Part shown: piece by piece, positions 15,727 through 25,426 of the stretch
Layout of the letters: each line of letters begins with the position of its first letter
Position numbering within the stretch: the stretch's first letter is position 1
Assembly: GCA_016786665.1 (NCBI GenBank)
Contig: JAEUVZ010000026.1
Span: 1 to 64,000 of the forward strand
DNA length: 64,000 bases
Direction of reading: 5' to 3'
Origin: Flavipsychrobacter sp.
Lineage (GTDB): Bacteria > Bacteroidota > Bacteroidia > Chitinophagales > Chitinophagaceae
Position numbers and translations under genes: made by a program
The notes under the pieces: generated by a model
What the model was told of the DNA's origin: nothing
Seen by the model: the letters and a program-made list of their open reading frames with translations, nothing else
Databases searched by the model: none

Positions 15727-18726
15727 ATGCTAGACGATATTATAGAACTTCCAATTTGGAAACACTACAAAGGACTGAGTAACAAACAGGAATTCAGCCT
15801 TGAGCGCCTTTTTGAAACCCCCTACAGTTTGCTCGACAGATACTACGAAACATTTCCTCATTATACGCTACACAACAAACAACACTTAAAAAATGTATTG
15901 AGAATCATTGGAGAAATTTTAGGAGACAAAGTTAAAGAACTCTCTGAACTGGAATGTCTAATAATTATTATAAGTGTTGGTTATCATGACATTGGAATGG
16001 TTTTTGCAAAAAGTGAACTTAAGAATATTAGTCAGGAATTAAGCTTCATACATTTTCTTGATAAAAACTTAAAGGCTAAGCTAGAGTATGAAGAAAATGG
16101 TTCAGAATTATCCGAAAATCTCGCTGAATGGTATTGTCGTTGGATGCATGCTAAACGTGTTTGGAACTTCATAAATCATTTCGATCAAAATAAATGGAAG
16201 AATATTTCTCTTAGAACTAGTGTTGGTAATATTTGTGAGAGCCATAATGAAAGTGCAGATTTCTTAAACAACAAGGAAAAGTTTCCAAGGAACTTTTTAG
16301 GGGAAGCCGATTTGTGTTTCTGTGCTATACTGCTCCGCCTAGGCGACATTTTAGATTTTGATAGCACTAGGACACCAATTAGTGTCTATGAATTCTTAGA
16401 CCTCGATAGCCCTAAAAATGACGCTGAGGAAATCAGCAAAAAAGAATGGAACAAGCACTTAAGTTCAAATGGATTTTCTATAAAACATGAAAACAACAAT
16501 ACTGACCTTCTCTTTATAGCAGGACCAGAACACCCACAAGTAGAAAAAAATATCCACAATTTTCTTGACATAATTGACAACGAACTATACGAATGTGCTG
16601 TGTTATTAGAGAGTTGTTCAGACAAATGGAGAAAAATACAACTCCCTAAGAAAATTAACAGAGGAGGAATCATTTCAACAAACTACAAGAAAGGTGATTA
16701 TCGCCTTTCCTTGGACGAGAAACAAATTATTCATCTGTTAACAGGTGAAAATTTATACTCTAATAACTATATTTTCATTAGAGAATTGTTGCAGAATGCA
16801 ATAGACACTAGCAGGATGAGAGAATATCACCAGCATAGTAACGGAGATTTGGGTTTCAAAATTAGCCCCGTGGAAATCAATACATGGGTTGATGATAAAG
16901 GGTTTCGATGGGTCAGATTTGATGATTTTGGCATGGGTTTAAACGAATACATTATTCAAAACCATCTTTTAAAAAAAGGAAACTCATTTTACAAATCAGA
17001 TTTCTTTAAACTTCAAAAAAATCACTACAAAAAAACCATAAAAAAAGACTTTACGCCGATAAGCAGATTTGGGATCGGTCTTTTATCTTGTTTTATGCTA
17101 GGTGATACTATTGAAATTAATTCAAGATCTATAGCGATAAAGCAAACAAATACTGTCGAGCAAAAAATCCGTTTGTCAATTAATGGATTGGAAGGTCAAT
17201 ACTTCATGCAAATAGATAGCGAAAATCACACGCCACTTCCTATGCCTAATATCAATCCAGAAAATTCGTTTAGGAACGAATTTGGGACAAGTATAGCGGT
17301 GAGAATAAGTAGTAAAAAAGATTCACTACATTTTGAAAAACAACTAAATGAAGTCCTTAATGAAATTGTCCTTTGTTCACCAATTGACATATATCTTTCT
17401 GGGAAAAAAGTAAATATTGGTTTTGATATCCTAGACGAGCAAATTGTCGACTATTCATATATCCCATTTACACCTTTGCAAAAAAAGGAAATTGAAAAGA
17501 CAATTGACTTTGAAATCAACTCAGATATGGGGATTGAAATTATACCGATAGACTTAACATCTAATTGCCCTAATAATAATCTGAAAGGTCAAATAGCAAT
17601 TATACGGTTGAAATGTAGTTATCTTGAAGAACATAATTTACCTGTAAATACTTCTTATTCTTTTCACTTCTCAAAAAGTGCATTTCGCATAACATTTGAA
17701 AAAAACACATTCACTAATGGTAATAAAGATACTAAAGTCAGGTCGTTGTCTTTCTTCAATGAATTAAACACGCTAATTCAAACAAAAAATCTCAATAAAT
17801 TTCTAAGTCCTCAATACAACCACTCGAACTATCGTAACTACCTACATCTAATTCATAATGGAATTAATATTCCAAATTTTAGCGAAATCAGCGAACATAT
17901 CAAACTCCGTTTCGTGGATGGTTTGTTTGATTATAATAGTCGTATAAATCGAGGCGATTGGAGGCAAGCTATTTTCTACACAGGTTTGATTTATCTTCAA
18001 GATGACCTAATTCCAAACCTCACTGTCGCCAGAAATTCCATCAAAGGATTTAATTTCAGCATTTATTCAAACCTCGTCTATGGCTGCAGACAATTGAATG
18101 AATTCAGGAGAAACAGTAGTAACCCTTTTGATTTCTTTGATTACATATATGAACACTTCCCTATTTCCGAAATTAAAACAGATTATTTAATAATAAATGG
18201 ATATTGGAACGATGAGAAAATCATACCTATATATGGTCATGGCTTTGTTTCGGTAAATGATATAAAATTACTACTTGAAAAAAATTCTGTTGAGTTGGAC
18301 TATAAATATAGAAGCAGTGGCTTTGTAGTTACCTTGTTTCGCGCCCTTGTAGAATTGAACTTTGAAGTAGAGTTTGATGTTAAAGATGTAAATAGACCAA
18401 GATTTTATATTAAGTCTTCTAAACAAATCAACATGACAATATCAAGCATTGATTCATATGGGCCAATGTTATTTGTAAGATTTGACGGCGATGATATGTT
18501 GTATTGTTCTGACATGGTAAATATCAATCACTGGCTCCCAACATGGATGTATAGTAACCAAAAAATTCTAATTGACAACTATGAAACGTATTTTCTAAGT
18601 TTATACAACTATATCAAAGACAAAAACATTCATAGCATAAATAGCATCCTAAATCACTTTCGGAAAGTGCTAACTCATTCCGCTCCCCCTAACTTAGCAA
18701 TATCTGACCTCGACTATCCACATTGA
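15727..18726 (+). CDS. HD-domain plus Hsp90-like ATPase protein (HD-CE type), putative conflict-system protein
   Basis: 999 residues, AT-rich. Residues about 40-290 form an HD phosphohydrolase domain: His near 45-53, YHDIGM (His87-Asp88), MHAKR (His141), ESHNES (His173) and GDILDFD (Asp207). Residues about 330-480 form an Hsp90-like ATPase: FIRELLQNAID (N-box), FDDFGMGL (G1) and SRFGIGLLSCFMLGD (G2). The remaining 500 residues are unassigned, with beta-rich stretches. HD domains joined to Hsp90-like ATPases have been described as 'HD-CE' parts of NTP-dependent biological conflict systems. Action in phage defence is inference from that family and from the island context. No signal peptide, so cytosolic. 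Confidence 0.8.
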   Translation: MLDDIIELPIWKHYKGLSNKQEFSLERLFETPYSLLDRYYETFPHYTLHNKQHLKNVLRIIGEILGDKVKELSELECLIIIISVGYHDIGMVFAKSELKNISQELSFIHFLDKNLKAKLEYEENGSELSENLAEWYCRWMHAKRVWNFINHFDQNKWKNISLRTSVGNICESHNESADFLNNKEKFPRNFLGEADLCFCAILLRLGDILDFDSTRTPISVYEFLDLDSPKNDAEEISKKEWNKHLSSNGFSIKHENNNTDLLFIAGPEHPQVEKNIHNFLDIIDNELYECAVLLESCSDKWRKIQLPKKINRGGIISTNYKKGDYRLSLDEKQIIHLLTGENLYSNNYIFIRELLQNAIDTSRMREYHQHSNGDLGFKISPVEINTWVDDKGFRWVRFDDFGMGLNEYIIQNHLLKKGNSFYKSDFFKLQKNHYKKTIKKDFTPISRFGIGLLSCFMLGDTIEINSRSIAIKQTNTVEQKIRLSINGLEGQYFMQIDSENHTPLPMPNINPENSFRNEFGTSIAVRISSKKDSLHFEKQLNEVLNEIVLCSPIDIYLSGKKVNIGFDILDEQIVDYSYIPFTPLQKKEIEKTIDFEINSDMGIEIIPIDLTSNCPNNNLKGQIAIIRLKCSYLEEHNLPVNTSYSFHFSKSAFRITFEKNTFTNGNKDTKVRSLSFFNELNTLIQTKNLNKFLSPQYNHSNYRNYLHLIHNGINIPNFSEISEHIKLRFVDGLFDYNSRINRGDWRQAIFYTGLIYLQDDLIPNLTVARNSIKGFNFSIYSNLVYGCRQLNEFRRNSSNPFDFFDYIYEHFPISEIKTDYLIINGYWNDEKIIPIYGHGFVSVNDIKLLLEKNSVELDYKYRSSGFVVTLFRALVELNFEVEFDVKDVNRPRFYIKSSKQINMTISSIDSYGPMLFVRFDGDDMLYCSDMVNINHWLPTWMYSNQKILIDNYETYFLSLYNYIKDKNIHSINSILNHFRKVLTHSAPPNLAISDLDYPH

Positions 18727-18733
18727 TTCCGTT

Positions 18734-18756
18734 ACCGCAAGTGTCCTATTTGCGGT
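18734..18756. terminator. Short hairpin between convergent genes
   Basis: ACCGCAA / TTGCGGT with a 9-base loop and no clear T-run. A weak terminator candidate between the accessory gene and the epimerase gene. Confidence 0.4.
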
Positions 18757-18788
18757 GAGAAAAAACAGCAGTTAATTCCGTAAATCCC

Positions 18789-19706
18789 TCACCCCACCAC
18801 ATCCCTCACCGCATCTTCCAGTTTCTCAAAGCGAAACTTAAAGCCGGAGCCGAGGAGGCGTTTGGGGGTTACCCAGCGGCTTTTTAGTATGAGTTCTGTT
18901 TCGGTGCCGATGAGGAGGGCGCCTATTTCCAGCAGCCAGGCGGGTGCGGGCAGACCGATGGGCATTTTGCAGGCCTGGCGGAGGTGGCGCATGAGTTCTG
19001 CATTGGTGACAGCGCTGGGCGCCACGCAGTTGATGTGGCCCTGCAATTCGGGGTGCTGCAGCAGCCATTCGGTAATGCGGGCTACGTCGTGCTCGTGTAT
19101 CCACGATACGTACTGGCGGCCGTTTCCTTGTTTGCCGCCCAGCCCGAAGCGCACCATGTTCCGCAGGCGTGGGAAAACGCCATCGCGGCGGCCAAGCACG
19201 ATGCCCATGCGCAGGGCCACCTTCCGGGTGGCGGGTGTGGGCGCGGCGTAGAAGGCTTCCTCCCAGCGGTTGCAGACATCAATAGAGAAGCCCGAGCCTA
19301 TCTCACCGGTTTCTTCGTCTTGCGGGCGGTCTTCGGCGTGCCGGTAGATAGTGGCGGAGGTGACATTTATCCAAAGGGCGGGCGGCGCGGCGCAGGCAGC
19401 TATGGCCCGGCCCAGCAGCGTGGTGGGTACTACCCGGGAACTGACTATCTCACTACGGTTCTTCTCGTTGTACCGGCAATTCACGTTCTTCCCGCAGAGA
19501 TTGATGAGCATATCGGCGTGCTCCAACTCCTGCACCCAGGGGCCTTCACGAAGGGCGTCCCAAACCACGGTGCGTATGTTGCCCCGGGGCAGCGCCGGCC
19601 TGCGGCTAAGCAGCACCACCTCCACACAGCGTGGACTGTAATACTCCGCCAGTACGGAGCCGAGGTAACCGTTTCCCCCGGCGAGGACTATCTTATTGGC
19701 TATCAT
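18789..19706 (-). CDS. TIGR01777 family SDR-type NAD-dependent epimerase (YfcH-like)
   Basis: 305 residues. The nucleotide-binding start is VLAGGNGYLGSVLAE. INLCGKNVNCRYNEKNR is a hallmark of the TIGR01777 group, then NVTSATIYRHAEDRPQDEETG, RMGIVLGRRDGVFP and YVSWIHEHDV. The C-terminal DUF1731-like end (PAWLLEIGALLIGTETELIL, RLLGSGFKFRF) is complete. The substrate is unknown for this family. It starts one base before the stop of the membrane protein gene upstream, so the two are cotranscribed, probably with the GbsR-type regulator at the head of the operon. Confidence 0.92.
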   Translation of the reverse strand: MIANKIVLAGGNGYLGSVLAEYYSPRCVEVVLLSRRPALPRGNIRTVVWDALREGPWVQELEHADMLINLCGKNVNCRYNEKNRSEIVSSRVVPTTLLGRAIAACAAPPALWINVTSATIYRHAEDRPQDEETGEIGSGFSIDVCNRWEEAFYAAPTPATRKVALRMGIVLGRRDGVFPRLRNMVRFGLGGKQGNGRQYVSWIHEHDVARITEWLLQHPELQGHINCVAPSAVTNAELMRHLRQACKMPIGLPAPAWLLEIGALLIGTETELILKSRWVTPKRLLGSGFKFRFEKLEDAVRDVVG

Positions 19707-19707
19707 G

Positions 19708-20277
19708 TTATCCGAGTATGAAGATGATGACTAATACTATTGCGCGGTAAAGCAGCCAGGTGGCCGTCATGAGCCAGCCCAGGCGGAGGATGGTGCTGCG
19801 GCGTATGTGCTCCAGCAGCATGAGGCCCGCCAGCGCCAGGAAGTAGCAGACATAAGCCAGGGGCGGCGGCGGTATCAGCCGCGCCATACACATGCCCACT
19901 ACCAGCATGAGTGATGCGGCGAAGGAAATGGTCATCATGTTGCCGAGGTAGTCCCACAGCTTAGCCGGGCGGAAAAATGAAATAACAATGGCCTGGAAGA
20001 TAATCTGCCCGCCACAGACGAGGTACTCCCTGTACGGGTGCCCCGGTGGCACGGTGGGCTCCATGAGCGGCGCATAGAGGGTGAGGATGAAAGAAGAGAG
20101 CCACCAGGTAGCCAACAGGTATGCGATGCGGAAGCCCACGTGAACCTCGGGTATGGTATCGAAGGTTTCGCGGCGGGCCACGGGAAAGACAACGCGGTAG
20201 TTGTACAGGAGGAACTCATAGAGCACACTGAGCAGCCAGGTAAGCGGCGTGGTAATGGTCTTTAGTGTCTTGCTCAT
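19708..20277 (-). CDS. Hypothetical multi-pass membrane protein
   Basis: 189 residues with about five hydrophobic segments (for example VGFRIAYLLATWWLSSFIL, IIFQAIVISFF, ISFAASLMLVVGMCMARLI, LAYVCYFLALAGLMLL, LLYRAIVLVIIFIL). No recognised domain. It sits between a GbsR/MarR-like regulator gene and a TIGR01777 epimerase gene on the same strand, with the epimerase start one base beyond its stop. Translational coupling and a shared role under that regulator are likely. An inner-membrane location is predicted. Confidence 0.7.
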   Translation of the reverse strand: MSKTLKTITTPLTWLLSVLYEFLLYNYRVVFPVARRETFDTIPEVHVGFRIAYLLATWWLSSFILTLYAPLMEPTVPPGHPYREYLVCGGQIIFQAIVISFFRPAKLWDYLGNMMTISFAASLMLVVGMCMARLIPPPPLAYVCYFLALAGLMLLEHIRRSTILRLGWLMTATWLLYRAIVLVIIFILG

Positions 20278-20333
20278 AACCTTTTGTATTGTATTTTCAG
20301 AAAATAATGAAATTATATCATCAAAAAAAAGTG

Positions 20334-20840
20334 CTACTTGAACACTTTAAAAATAGACCCCCAAAACCAGCTTTCTTCAGCTTTAAACATGCTCTCCAGT
20401 CCTTTGTTCACATTCTTGGCCAGCTTGTTGATGTTGGTAACCGAGGTCTTGAAGGTTTTGTAGGCGGGGTCTTTATCATCGCCCTTCACCACGCTGAGCT
20501 CGTTAAGCACTTTTATCATAGGGTCTAGCTCACGCTTCTTGCGCTCCTGTGCTACCTGCTTTGCTATCTTCCAGGTGTCCTTCTCGGCAAAGAAATATTC
20601 TTTTCGCTCGCCGGGCTTGTGCTGCTTTTCCACCAGTCCCCAGTCTATGAGGTCGCGGAGCGTCATGTTAGCGTTTCCGCGGGAGATGCTGAGGGCTTCC
20701 ATCACCTGCTCGGTGGTGAGTGGTTCGTGGGCTATCAGCAGCAGGGCGTGTACCTGCGCCATGGTGCGGTTGATGCCCCATTCAGAGCCTATCTTCCCCC
20801 ATGCCTCTATAAACTTCTGCCTTGCCTCGTTGAGTTCCAT
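20334..20840 (-). CDS. GbsR/MarR family transcriptional regulator
   Basis: 168 residues. The winged helix is clear: WGINRTMAQVHALLLI, PLTTEQVMEALSISRGNANMTLRDLIDWGLV (recognition helix) and a beta wing KPGERKEYFFAEKDTWKIA. The C-terminal half is helical and probably dimerises. GbsR-type proteins respond to small molecules such as choline; the ligand here is unknown. It is the first gene of a minus-strand set with the membrane protein and the epimerase, which it may regulate. Its upstream region (20841-20948) is short and shows no obvious operator. Confidence 0.88.
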   Translation of the reverse strand: MELNEARQKFIEAWGKIGSEWGINRTMAQVHALLLIAHEPLTTEQVMEALSISRGNANMTLRDLIDWGLVEKQHKPGERKEYFFAEKDTWKIAKQVAQERKKRELDPMIKVLNELSVVKGDDKDPAYKTFKTSVTNINKLAKNVNKGLESMFKAEESWFWGSIFKVFK

Positions 20841-20948
20841 AGGATAAAGGTAGGAAAGTTTTTCAAAGTTTCAATAATTAGTGAAAGTTATTTAGGAACT
20901 AATTTTTAGGTATTTATGGGTTAAACTGATTGGACCGCGTCTCTCCTA

Positions 20949-22136
20949 TTAGCCGTTCACTGCTTTGCAGGCCAGCCAGGCCATCATCCCTACGCCTACC
21001 CTTAGCGCGTTCTCGTTGATATCGAAATGCGCGTTGTGTACGGGTGCGGTAAATTCCTTGTCATCGGTATTGGTGCCTATACGGAAGAAACAGCCGGGTA
21101 CATGGTGCGTGTAGAAGCTGAAGTCTTCACCAGCCATGCGCGGGCTGAGTGTCTTTACCTGCTCCGCGCCCATGTATTCCCTGCCCCAACCTTCTGCCCG
21201 CGCTGTCAGCTCCGGGTCGTTGAAAAGGGAAGGATAGCCCACGGGTATCTCGACAGTAGCGGTAGCACCATAGGCGGCACAGGTTTGTTCGGTTATTTTC
21301 TTTATCCAGTCGTGGGCCTCGTAGCGCCATTTCTCATCCATAGTACGGAAGGTACCGAGTATCTCCACGCTGTCGGGTATCACGTTGGTAGCGAAGCCTC
21401 CTGATATCTTACCGAAGGTGAGCACCGACGGGATGAAGGCTGTTGCCTTTCGGGAAACCACTTGCTGCAGGGCCACTATTACCTGCGCCGCAATCGCTAT
21501 GGGGTCAACGGCCTGGTGTGGCAGCGCGGCATGTCCGCCTTTGCCGTGTATGGTAATGTATATTTCGTCGGCACTGGCCATATACTGCCCAGCCCTAAAA
21601 CCGACCGTGCCGCAAGGCAGGTGCGGGTACACGTGCAGGGCGAAAATCGCTTCCGGTCTGGGGTTCTCCAGCACGCCATCTTTTATCATCAGGCTGGCGC
21701 CCCCGGGGTGCTTTTCTTCCCCGGGCTGAAAGATGAGCTTTATCGTCCCCTCCCATTCATCGCGCAGCTCGTGCAGTATTTTGGCGGCGCCCAGCAGGCA
21801 GCTGCTGTGTACGTCGTGGCCGCAGGCGTGCATTACGCCATCGTTCTGCGAGCGGTAGGGCGTATCGTTGCGCTCCTGTATGGGCAGGGCGTCCATATCC
21901 GCGCGTAGTGCGATGCAGCGCTTTCCGGGGTTCCTGCCTTCCAGCAGGCCCACTACACCCGTGCCGGCTACGCCCGCCTGGTGCTTAATGCCCCACTCTG
22001 TGAGTTTCTTTGAAATGAAAGATGCAGTTTCGTATTCCTGGAAAGAGAGTTCCGGATGGGAATGGATATGATGGCGGATGGCCTGTACCTCTGGGAAGTA
22101 CTCCTCTGCCTTACTGCGTATCTTAGTTATCATCAT
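20949..22136 (-). CDS. M20 family amidohydrolase (N-acyl-amino acid/hippurate hydrolase-like)
   Basis: 395 residues, full length for the M20D group. Metal and catalytic motifs: IRHHIHSHPELSFQEYETA, HACGHDVHSSCLLGAAK, FQPGEEKHPGGASLMIKDG and the late MAGEDFSFY. The dimerisation domain spans about residues 185-300. These enzymes hydrolyse N-acylated amino acids or similar amides, and the exact substrate is not readable. There is no signal peptide, so cytosolic. Its start overlaps the end of the SPOR-domain gene by 11-14 bases (two adjacent ATGs), implying translational coupling. Confidence 0.93.
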   Translation of the reverse strand: MMITKIRSKAEEYFPEVQAIRHHIHSHPELSFQEYETASFISKKLTEWGIKHQAGVAGTGVVGLLEGRNPGKRCIALRADMDALPIQERNDTPYRSQNDGVMHACGHDVHSSCLLGAAKILHELRDEWEGTIKLIFQPGEEKHPGGASLMIKDGVLENPRPEAIFALHVYPHLPCGTVGFRAGQYMASADEIYITIHGKGGHAALPHQAVDPIAIAAQVIVALQQVVSRKATAFIPSVLTFGKISGGFATNVIPDSVEILGTFRTMDEKWRYEAHDWIKKITEQTCAAYGATATVEIPVGYPSLFNDPELTARAEGWGREYMGAEQVKTLSPRMAGEDFSFYTHHVPGCFFRIGTNTDDKEFTAPVHNAHFDINENALRVGVGMMAWLACKAVNG

Positions 22137-22572
22137 TTTCCTTGTGCGTCCGTATGTTTCGGTGTACTACTATATCCGGCACTATCATGCAGGGATTGTA
22201 CAAGGTACTTAATTGGCGGTACAAATCCTGCGCTTCCTCCCTTGACTTAAAGTCGCCCACCTTTACCCGGAACTGTGGCGACACATAGGTCATGTAGGTC
22301 TGTATGTGTGGAAAGCGGCGCATAAAGTCTACTTTTATCTTTGTGGCCTTCGCCCGGTCGTTGCCGCTGTATATCTGCACCCGGAAGCCGCGTCCTGAAT
22401 AGATACCGCTACCGCCCCCGGTGCCTTTGCTCTTTTTCAGCAGTATATCCAGGCGGGGGTCGGCGTGCAGCACGGTATTCATCGCCACTACCTCCACGGT
22501 AGTATCCGCCTCCTGCGCCACCGATACCTGTGCCACACAAAGCAACGCCACTATGTAAAAAAGTTTCTTCAT
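22123..22572 (-). CDS. Exported SPOR-domain protein
   Basis: 149 residues from ATG at 22572. The signal peptide is MKKLFYIVALLCVAQVSVAQ. After a low-complexity Gly-rich linker, residues about 63-140 match a SPOR domain (GFRVQIYSGNDRAKA, FRVKVGDFKSREEAQDLYRQL). SPOR domains bind denuded glycan strands of peptidoglycan, often at division sites, so a periplasmic location at the septum is likely. It overlaps the M20 hydrolase gene downstream. Upstream lies a hairpin that separates it from deoC. Confidence 0.88.
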   Translation of the reverse strand: MKKLFYIVALLCVAQVSVAQEADTTVEVVAMNTVLHADPRLDILLKKSKGTGGGSGIYSGRGFRVQIYSGNDRAKATKIKVDFMRRFPHIQTYMTYVSPQFRVKVGDFKSREEAQDLYRQLSTLYNPCMIVPDIVVHRNIRTHKENDDN

Positions 22573-22623
22573 CAATTCTATTTTTATCTCTTCCAGCTCC
22601 CCTCCTGTTTCCAGGAGGAGATG

Positions 22624-22654
22624 CCGATAAAAAATGGCTTCGCTTTTTTATCGG
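22624..22654. terminator. Bidirectional terminator downstream of deoC
   Basis: CCGATAAAAAA / TTTTTTATCGG with a 9-base loop. The T-run is inside the arm. It ends the icd-deoC transcript on the minus strand; a second small hairpin (CTCCTG/CAGGAG) lies just beyond. Confidence 0.75.
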
Positions 22655-22680
22655 CCGGGGTGGTCAGCACAGCGACCGGG

Positions 22681-23340
22681 CTACCCCAAACCGCTCTCCC
22701 TCACTATCTCCATACTTGCCGAGCAGCCCAGCCGGGTTGCCCCTGCGGCTATCAGCTCTTTTGCAAACGCAAAGGTACGAATACCTCCCGAAGCTTTTAT
22801 CGCGATGGTGTCAGGCAGATGCCTGCGCATCAGCTTAACCGCATCTACGGTAGCGCCCACCTGCGCATAGCCGGTAGAGGTCTTCATAAAGTCGATGCCC
22901 AGGGGTGCGTACAGCTCGCAGCACTTAGCCAGTTCCGCATCGGTCAGTATGCCGCTTTCTACTATTATTTTTACGCTCCTGCCCGCCTTGTGCGCCCGTT
23001 CGGTACAGGCTTTCACTTCGTGGTGCAGGTAGGCATGGTTGCCATTCCTGAGCGCCGCAATGTTGTGCACTATATCCAGCTCGTCGGCGCCATCGGCTAT
23101 GGCCTGTTCTATTTCGTTCAGTTTCGCCTCCGTGGCGCTGTACCCAAAAGGGAAACCAATAACGGTAGCAACTTTTACGTTGCTACCGTTGGTCAGTTCT
23201 TTTGCTGCTTTCACAAAGTAAGGCGGCACACATACCGCCGCGAAACTTTGTGCTACTGCCTCCGCACATAGTTTTTCAATGTCGGCCAAAGTCGTTTCCG
23301 GCTTCAGTACCGTATGGTCTATGTAGGAAGCGATATTCAT
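22681..23340 (-). CDS. deoC: Deoxyribose-phosphate aldolase
   Basis: 219 residues, the normal length. It cleaves 2-deoxyribose 5-phosphate to acetaldehyde and glyceraldehyde 3-phosphate. Landmarks: IDHTVLKPETT near the start, CVPPYFVKAAKEL, TVIGFPFGYSATEAK, the region DFMKTSTGY with the Schiff-base Lys, and IKASGGIRT near the end with the second conserved Lys. It starts one base after the stop of icd and is surely cotranscribed with it, an unusual pairing in function but clear in layout. Confidence 0.96.
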   Translation of the reverse strand: MNIASYIDHTVLKPETTLADIEKLCAEAVAQSFAAVCVPPYFVKAAKELTNGSNVKVATVIGFPFGYSATEAKLNEIEQAIADGADELDIVHNIAALRNGNHAYLHHEVKACTERAHKAGRSVKIIVESGILTDAELAKCCELYAPLGIDFMKTSTGYAQVGATVDAVKLMRRHLPDTIAIKASGGIRTFAFAKELIAAGATRLGCSASMEIVRESGLG

Positions 23341-23341
23341 C

Positions 23342-24610
23342 TTACAGGTTCTTAATCAATTCTTCTGCAAACTCGCTGGTCTTCAGCAGGGTCGCATCAT
23401 TCATCAGGTTGTAGAAGTCAACAGTTACGCGCTTGCGCTTGATGGTAGTGCTCAGCGATGCGGTAATGCATTCGGCAGCTTCTTTCCAGCCCATATACTC
23501 CAGCATCATCACGCCACTCAGCAGCAGCGATGATGGGTTCATGGTATCGGTATTTGCAAAGCGTGGCGCTGTACCATGTGTTGCTTCAAACACGGCATGG
23601 CCAGTGTTGTAGTTGATGTTCGCTCCCGGGGCTATACCTATGCCACCCACGGCAGCGGCCAGCGCATCAGAGATGTAGTCGCCGTTCAGGTTCAGCGTAG
23701 CCACCACCGAATAGTCTTGCGGGGCCAGCAGTATCTGTTGCAGGAAGTTATCGGCTATCACGTCTTTCACTATCAGTTTACCCGATGCTTCGGCTTTCTT
23801 CATGTTGGCATTGGCTACATCTTCCCCTTCGGTCTTGCGGGCTTTTTCCCATTGCCCCCAGGTATATACCTGGTCTCCAAACTCACGCTCCGCCAGATCG
23901 TACCCCCATTGCTTGAAGCCACCTTCGGTAAACTTCATGATGTTTCCTTTGTGTACTATCGTTACCGAAGGGCGTTTGTGCTCCAGCGCGTACTTGATGG
24001 CGGCGCGCACCAGGCGCTCTGAACCATCTTTAGATACAGGCTTTACGCCGAAAGAGGTTGTTTCCGGGAAGCGGACTTTTTTTATAGCACCCAGTTCGGT
24101 GAGGAACTTGCGCATCTTCTGGGCTTCGGGGCTATCGTAGTTGAACTCAATACCCGCATATATATCTTCGGTATTCTCGCGGAAGATCACCATGTCCACT
24201 TTCTCCGGGTGTACCACGGGAGAAGGCACCCCATGAAACCAGGTAACCGGACGCAGGCAAACGAACAAGTCCAGTTCCTGGCGCATCGCTACGTTCAGCG
24301 AACGGATACCGCCCCCAATCGGGGTAGTCAGCGGACCTTTGATGGATACCAGGTATTCTTTGGCGGCATCCAGCGTTTCCTTAGGCAGCCATTCGCCCGT
24401 TTGGTTGAATGCCTTTTCACCGGCCAGGATTTCCTTCCACTCTATTTTGCGCTTGCCGCCGTAGCATTTTTCTACCGCCGCATCCAGCACTTTTTTACTC
24501 GCTCCCCATACATCAGGGCCTATACCATCGCCCTCTATAAAAGGAATAATAGGATTATCGGGTACATTCAGTTGCCCGTTATCGCCCATGGTTATCTTCT
24601 GTGAAGCCAT
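23342..24610 (-). CDS. icd: NADP-dependent isocitrate dehydrogenase (E. coli Icd type)
   Basis: 422 residues. It decarboxylates isocitrate to 2-oxoglutarate in the TCA cycle. Motifs: [14 protein letters not shown], the substrate loop [23 protein letters not shown] whose Ser is the regulatory phosphorylation site in E. coli, [49 protein letters not shown] with the metal-binding Asp residues, and THGTAPRFA. It heads a two-gene transcript with deoC. No kinase/phosphatase AceK gene is in the window. Confidence 0.97.
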   Translation of the reverse strand: MASQKITMGDNGQLNVPDNPIIPFIEGDGIGPDVWGASKKVLDAAVEKCYGGKRKIEWKEILAGEKAFNQTGEWLPKETLDAAKEYLVSIKGPLTTPIGGGIRSLNVAMRQELDLFVCLRPVTWFHGVPSPVVHPEKVDMVIFRENTEDIYAGIEFNYDSPEAQKMRKFLTELGAIKKVRFPETTSFGVKPVSKDGSERLVRAAIKYALEHKRPSVTIVHKGNIMKFTEGGFKQWGYDLAEREFGDQVYTWGQWEKARKTEGEDVANANMKKAEASGKLIVKDVIADNFLQQILLAPQDYSVVATLNLNGDYISDALAAAVGGIGIAPGANINYNTGHAVFEATHGTAPRFANTDTMNPSSLLLSGVMMLEYMGWKEAAECITASLSTTIKRKRVTVDFYNLMNDATLLKTSEFAEELIKNL

Positions 24611-24746
24611 AATATGTTGCTTAAGTTTATTTTGAGATGCGCGCGAAGTTAAGGCAAAACAGGGTAGGATAGAAAGAAAAATGATAATAAATAAGGGCGG
24701 TGCAGCTATATTAAGAAAAGTACTATTGGGATGGGTTTGTAAACAA

Positions 24747-25367
24747 CTAAAGGCTATCTAAATAGCATTCGAAAAATGCCCGTTCTCTATAAATTGTAGT
24801 ATTGCTATGATCTTTAGGCCACTCATTGAATCCCTCTCTGTGCGACTTTAGTTCTCCAGTCTGAGAAACGTAACTATGATTAACGATCTCTTCTATATCA
24901 TCTACTGAATAGTTATCCGGCATTTGAAAAAATTCCCAACGAAAGGCAGTGCCAAAACCAAAATACTTTCCGTCTTTCATTCTTGCAGAAAATCCAGTCC
25001 AACTCATAGTTGTTTCACCTTGAATTTGTCGTTGAATATTTAATGGAAAGGCGAAACGGCTTTTTTCAACTCGTGCTATATCATAGTAATTTACACAATT
25101 ACCCTTCGTTACGAAATTTTTTACGATATCATAATAGCCTAAACCTGAAGAACGGGAGAAAACAGATTTGCCTGTTTGTTCTTCTTTAAAGCGGCGGATT
25201 GCAAGGTTTACAGTTTTTCCGGAATTGCGAAAGATGACACAAGGAAGAAATGTTCCATCAATAAGATAAACAGAAGCTCTATACCCAGAACCAAAAAAAG
25301 TGTCTTCTAAAGGTTCGATATGCTCTTTAAGAAATTTTATTATTTCTTGTTCGGGTAATGGTGTCAT
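24747..25367 (-). CDS. Hypothetical protein, AT-rich
   Basis: 206 residues, no signal peptide or membrane helix, and no family I can name. The N-terminal part ([25 protein letters not shown] followed by [12 protein letters not shown]) looks like an alpha/beta fold. There is an ordered C-terminal half with many aromatic residues ([13 protein letters not shown]). Base composition is lower in GC than icd and the kinase gene around it, suggesting a later arrival. It stands alone on the minus strand with a perfect 12-bp palindrome upstream at 25427-25454. Confidence 0.65.
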   Translation of the reverse strand: MTPLPEQEIIKFLKEHIEPLEDTFFGSGYRASVYLIDGTFLPCVIFRNSGKTVNLAIRRFKEEQTGKSVFSRSSGLGYYDIVKNFVTKGNCVNYYDIARVEKSRFAFPLNIQRQIQGETTMSWTGFSARMKDGKYFGFGTAFRWEFFQMPDNYSVDDIEEIVNHSYVSQTGELKSHREGFNEWPKDHSNTTIYRERAFFECYLDSL

Positions 25368-25426
25368 TAAGCTAAAATAGATATTCGTTCAGATGTTGAC
25401 AAATCAATAAATGAGAACTATTTCCT

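Noticed and set aside
15307-18726. Coiled-coil gene and HD/Hsp90-like gene as a toxin-antitoxin pair
   Set aside because: They are divergent and separated by 200 bases, and neither has toxin motifs, so only a weak positional link is kept.
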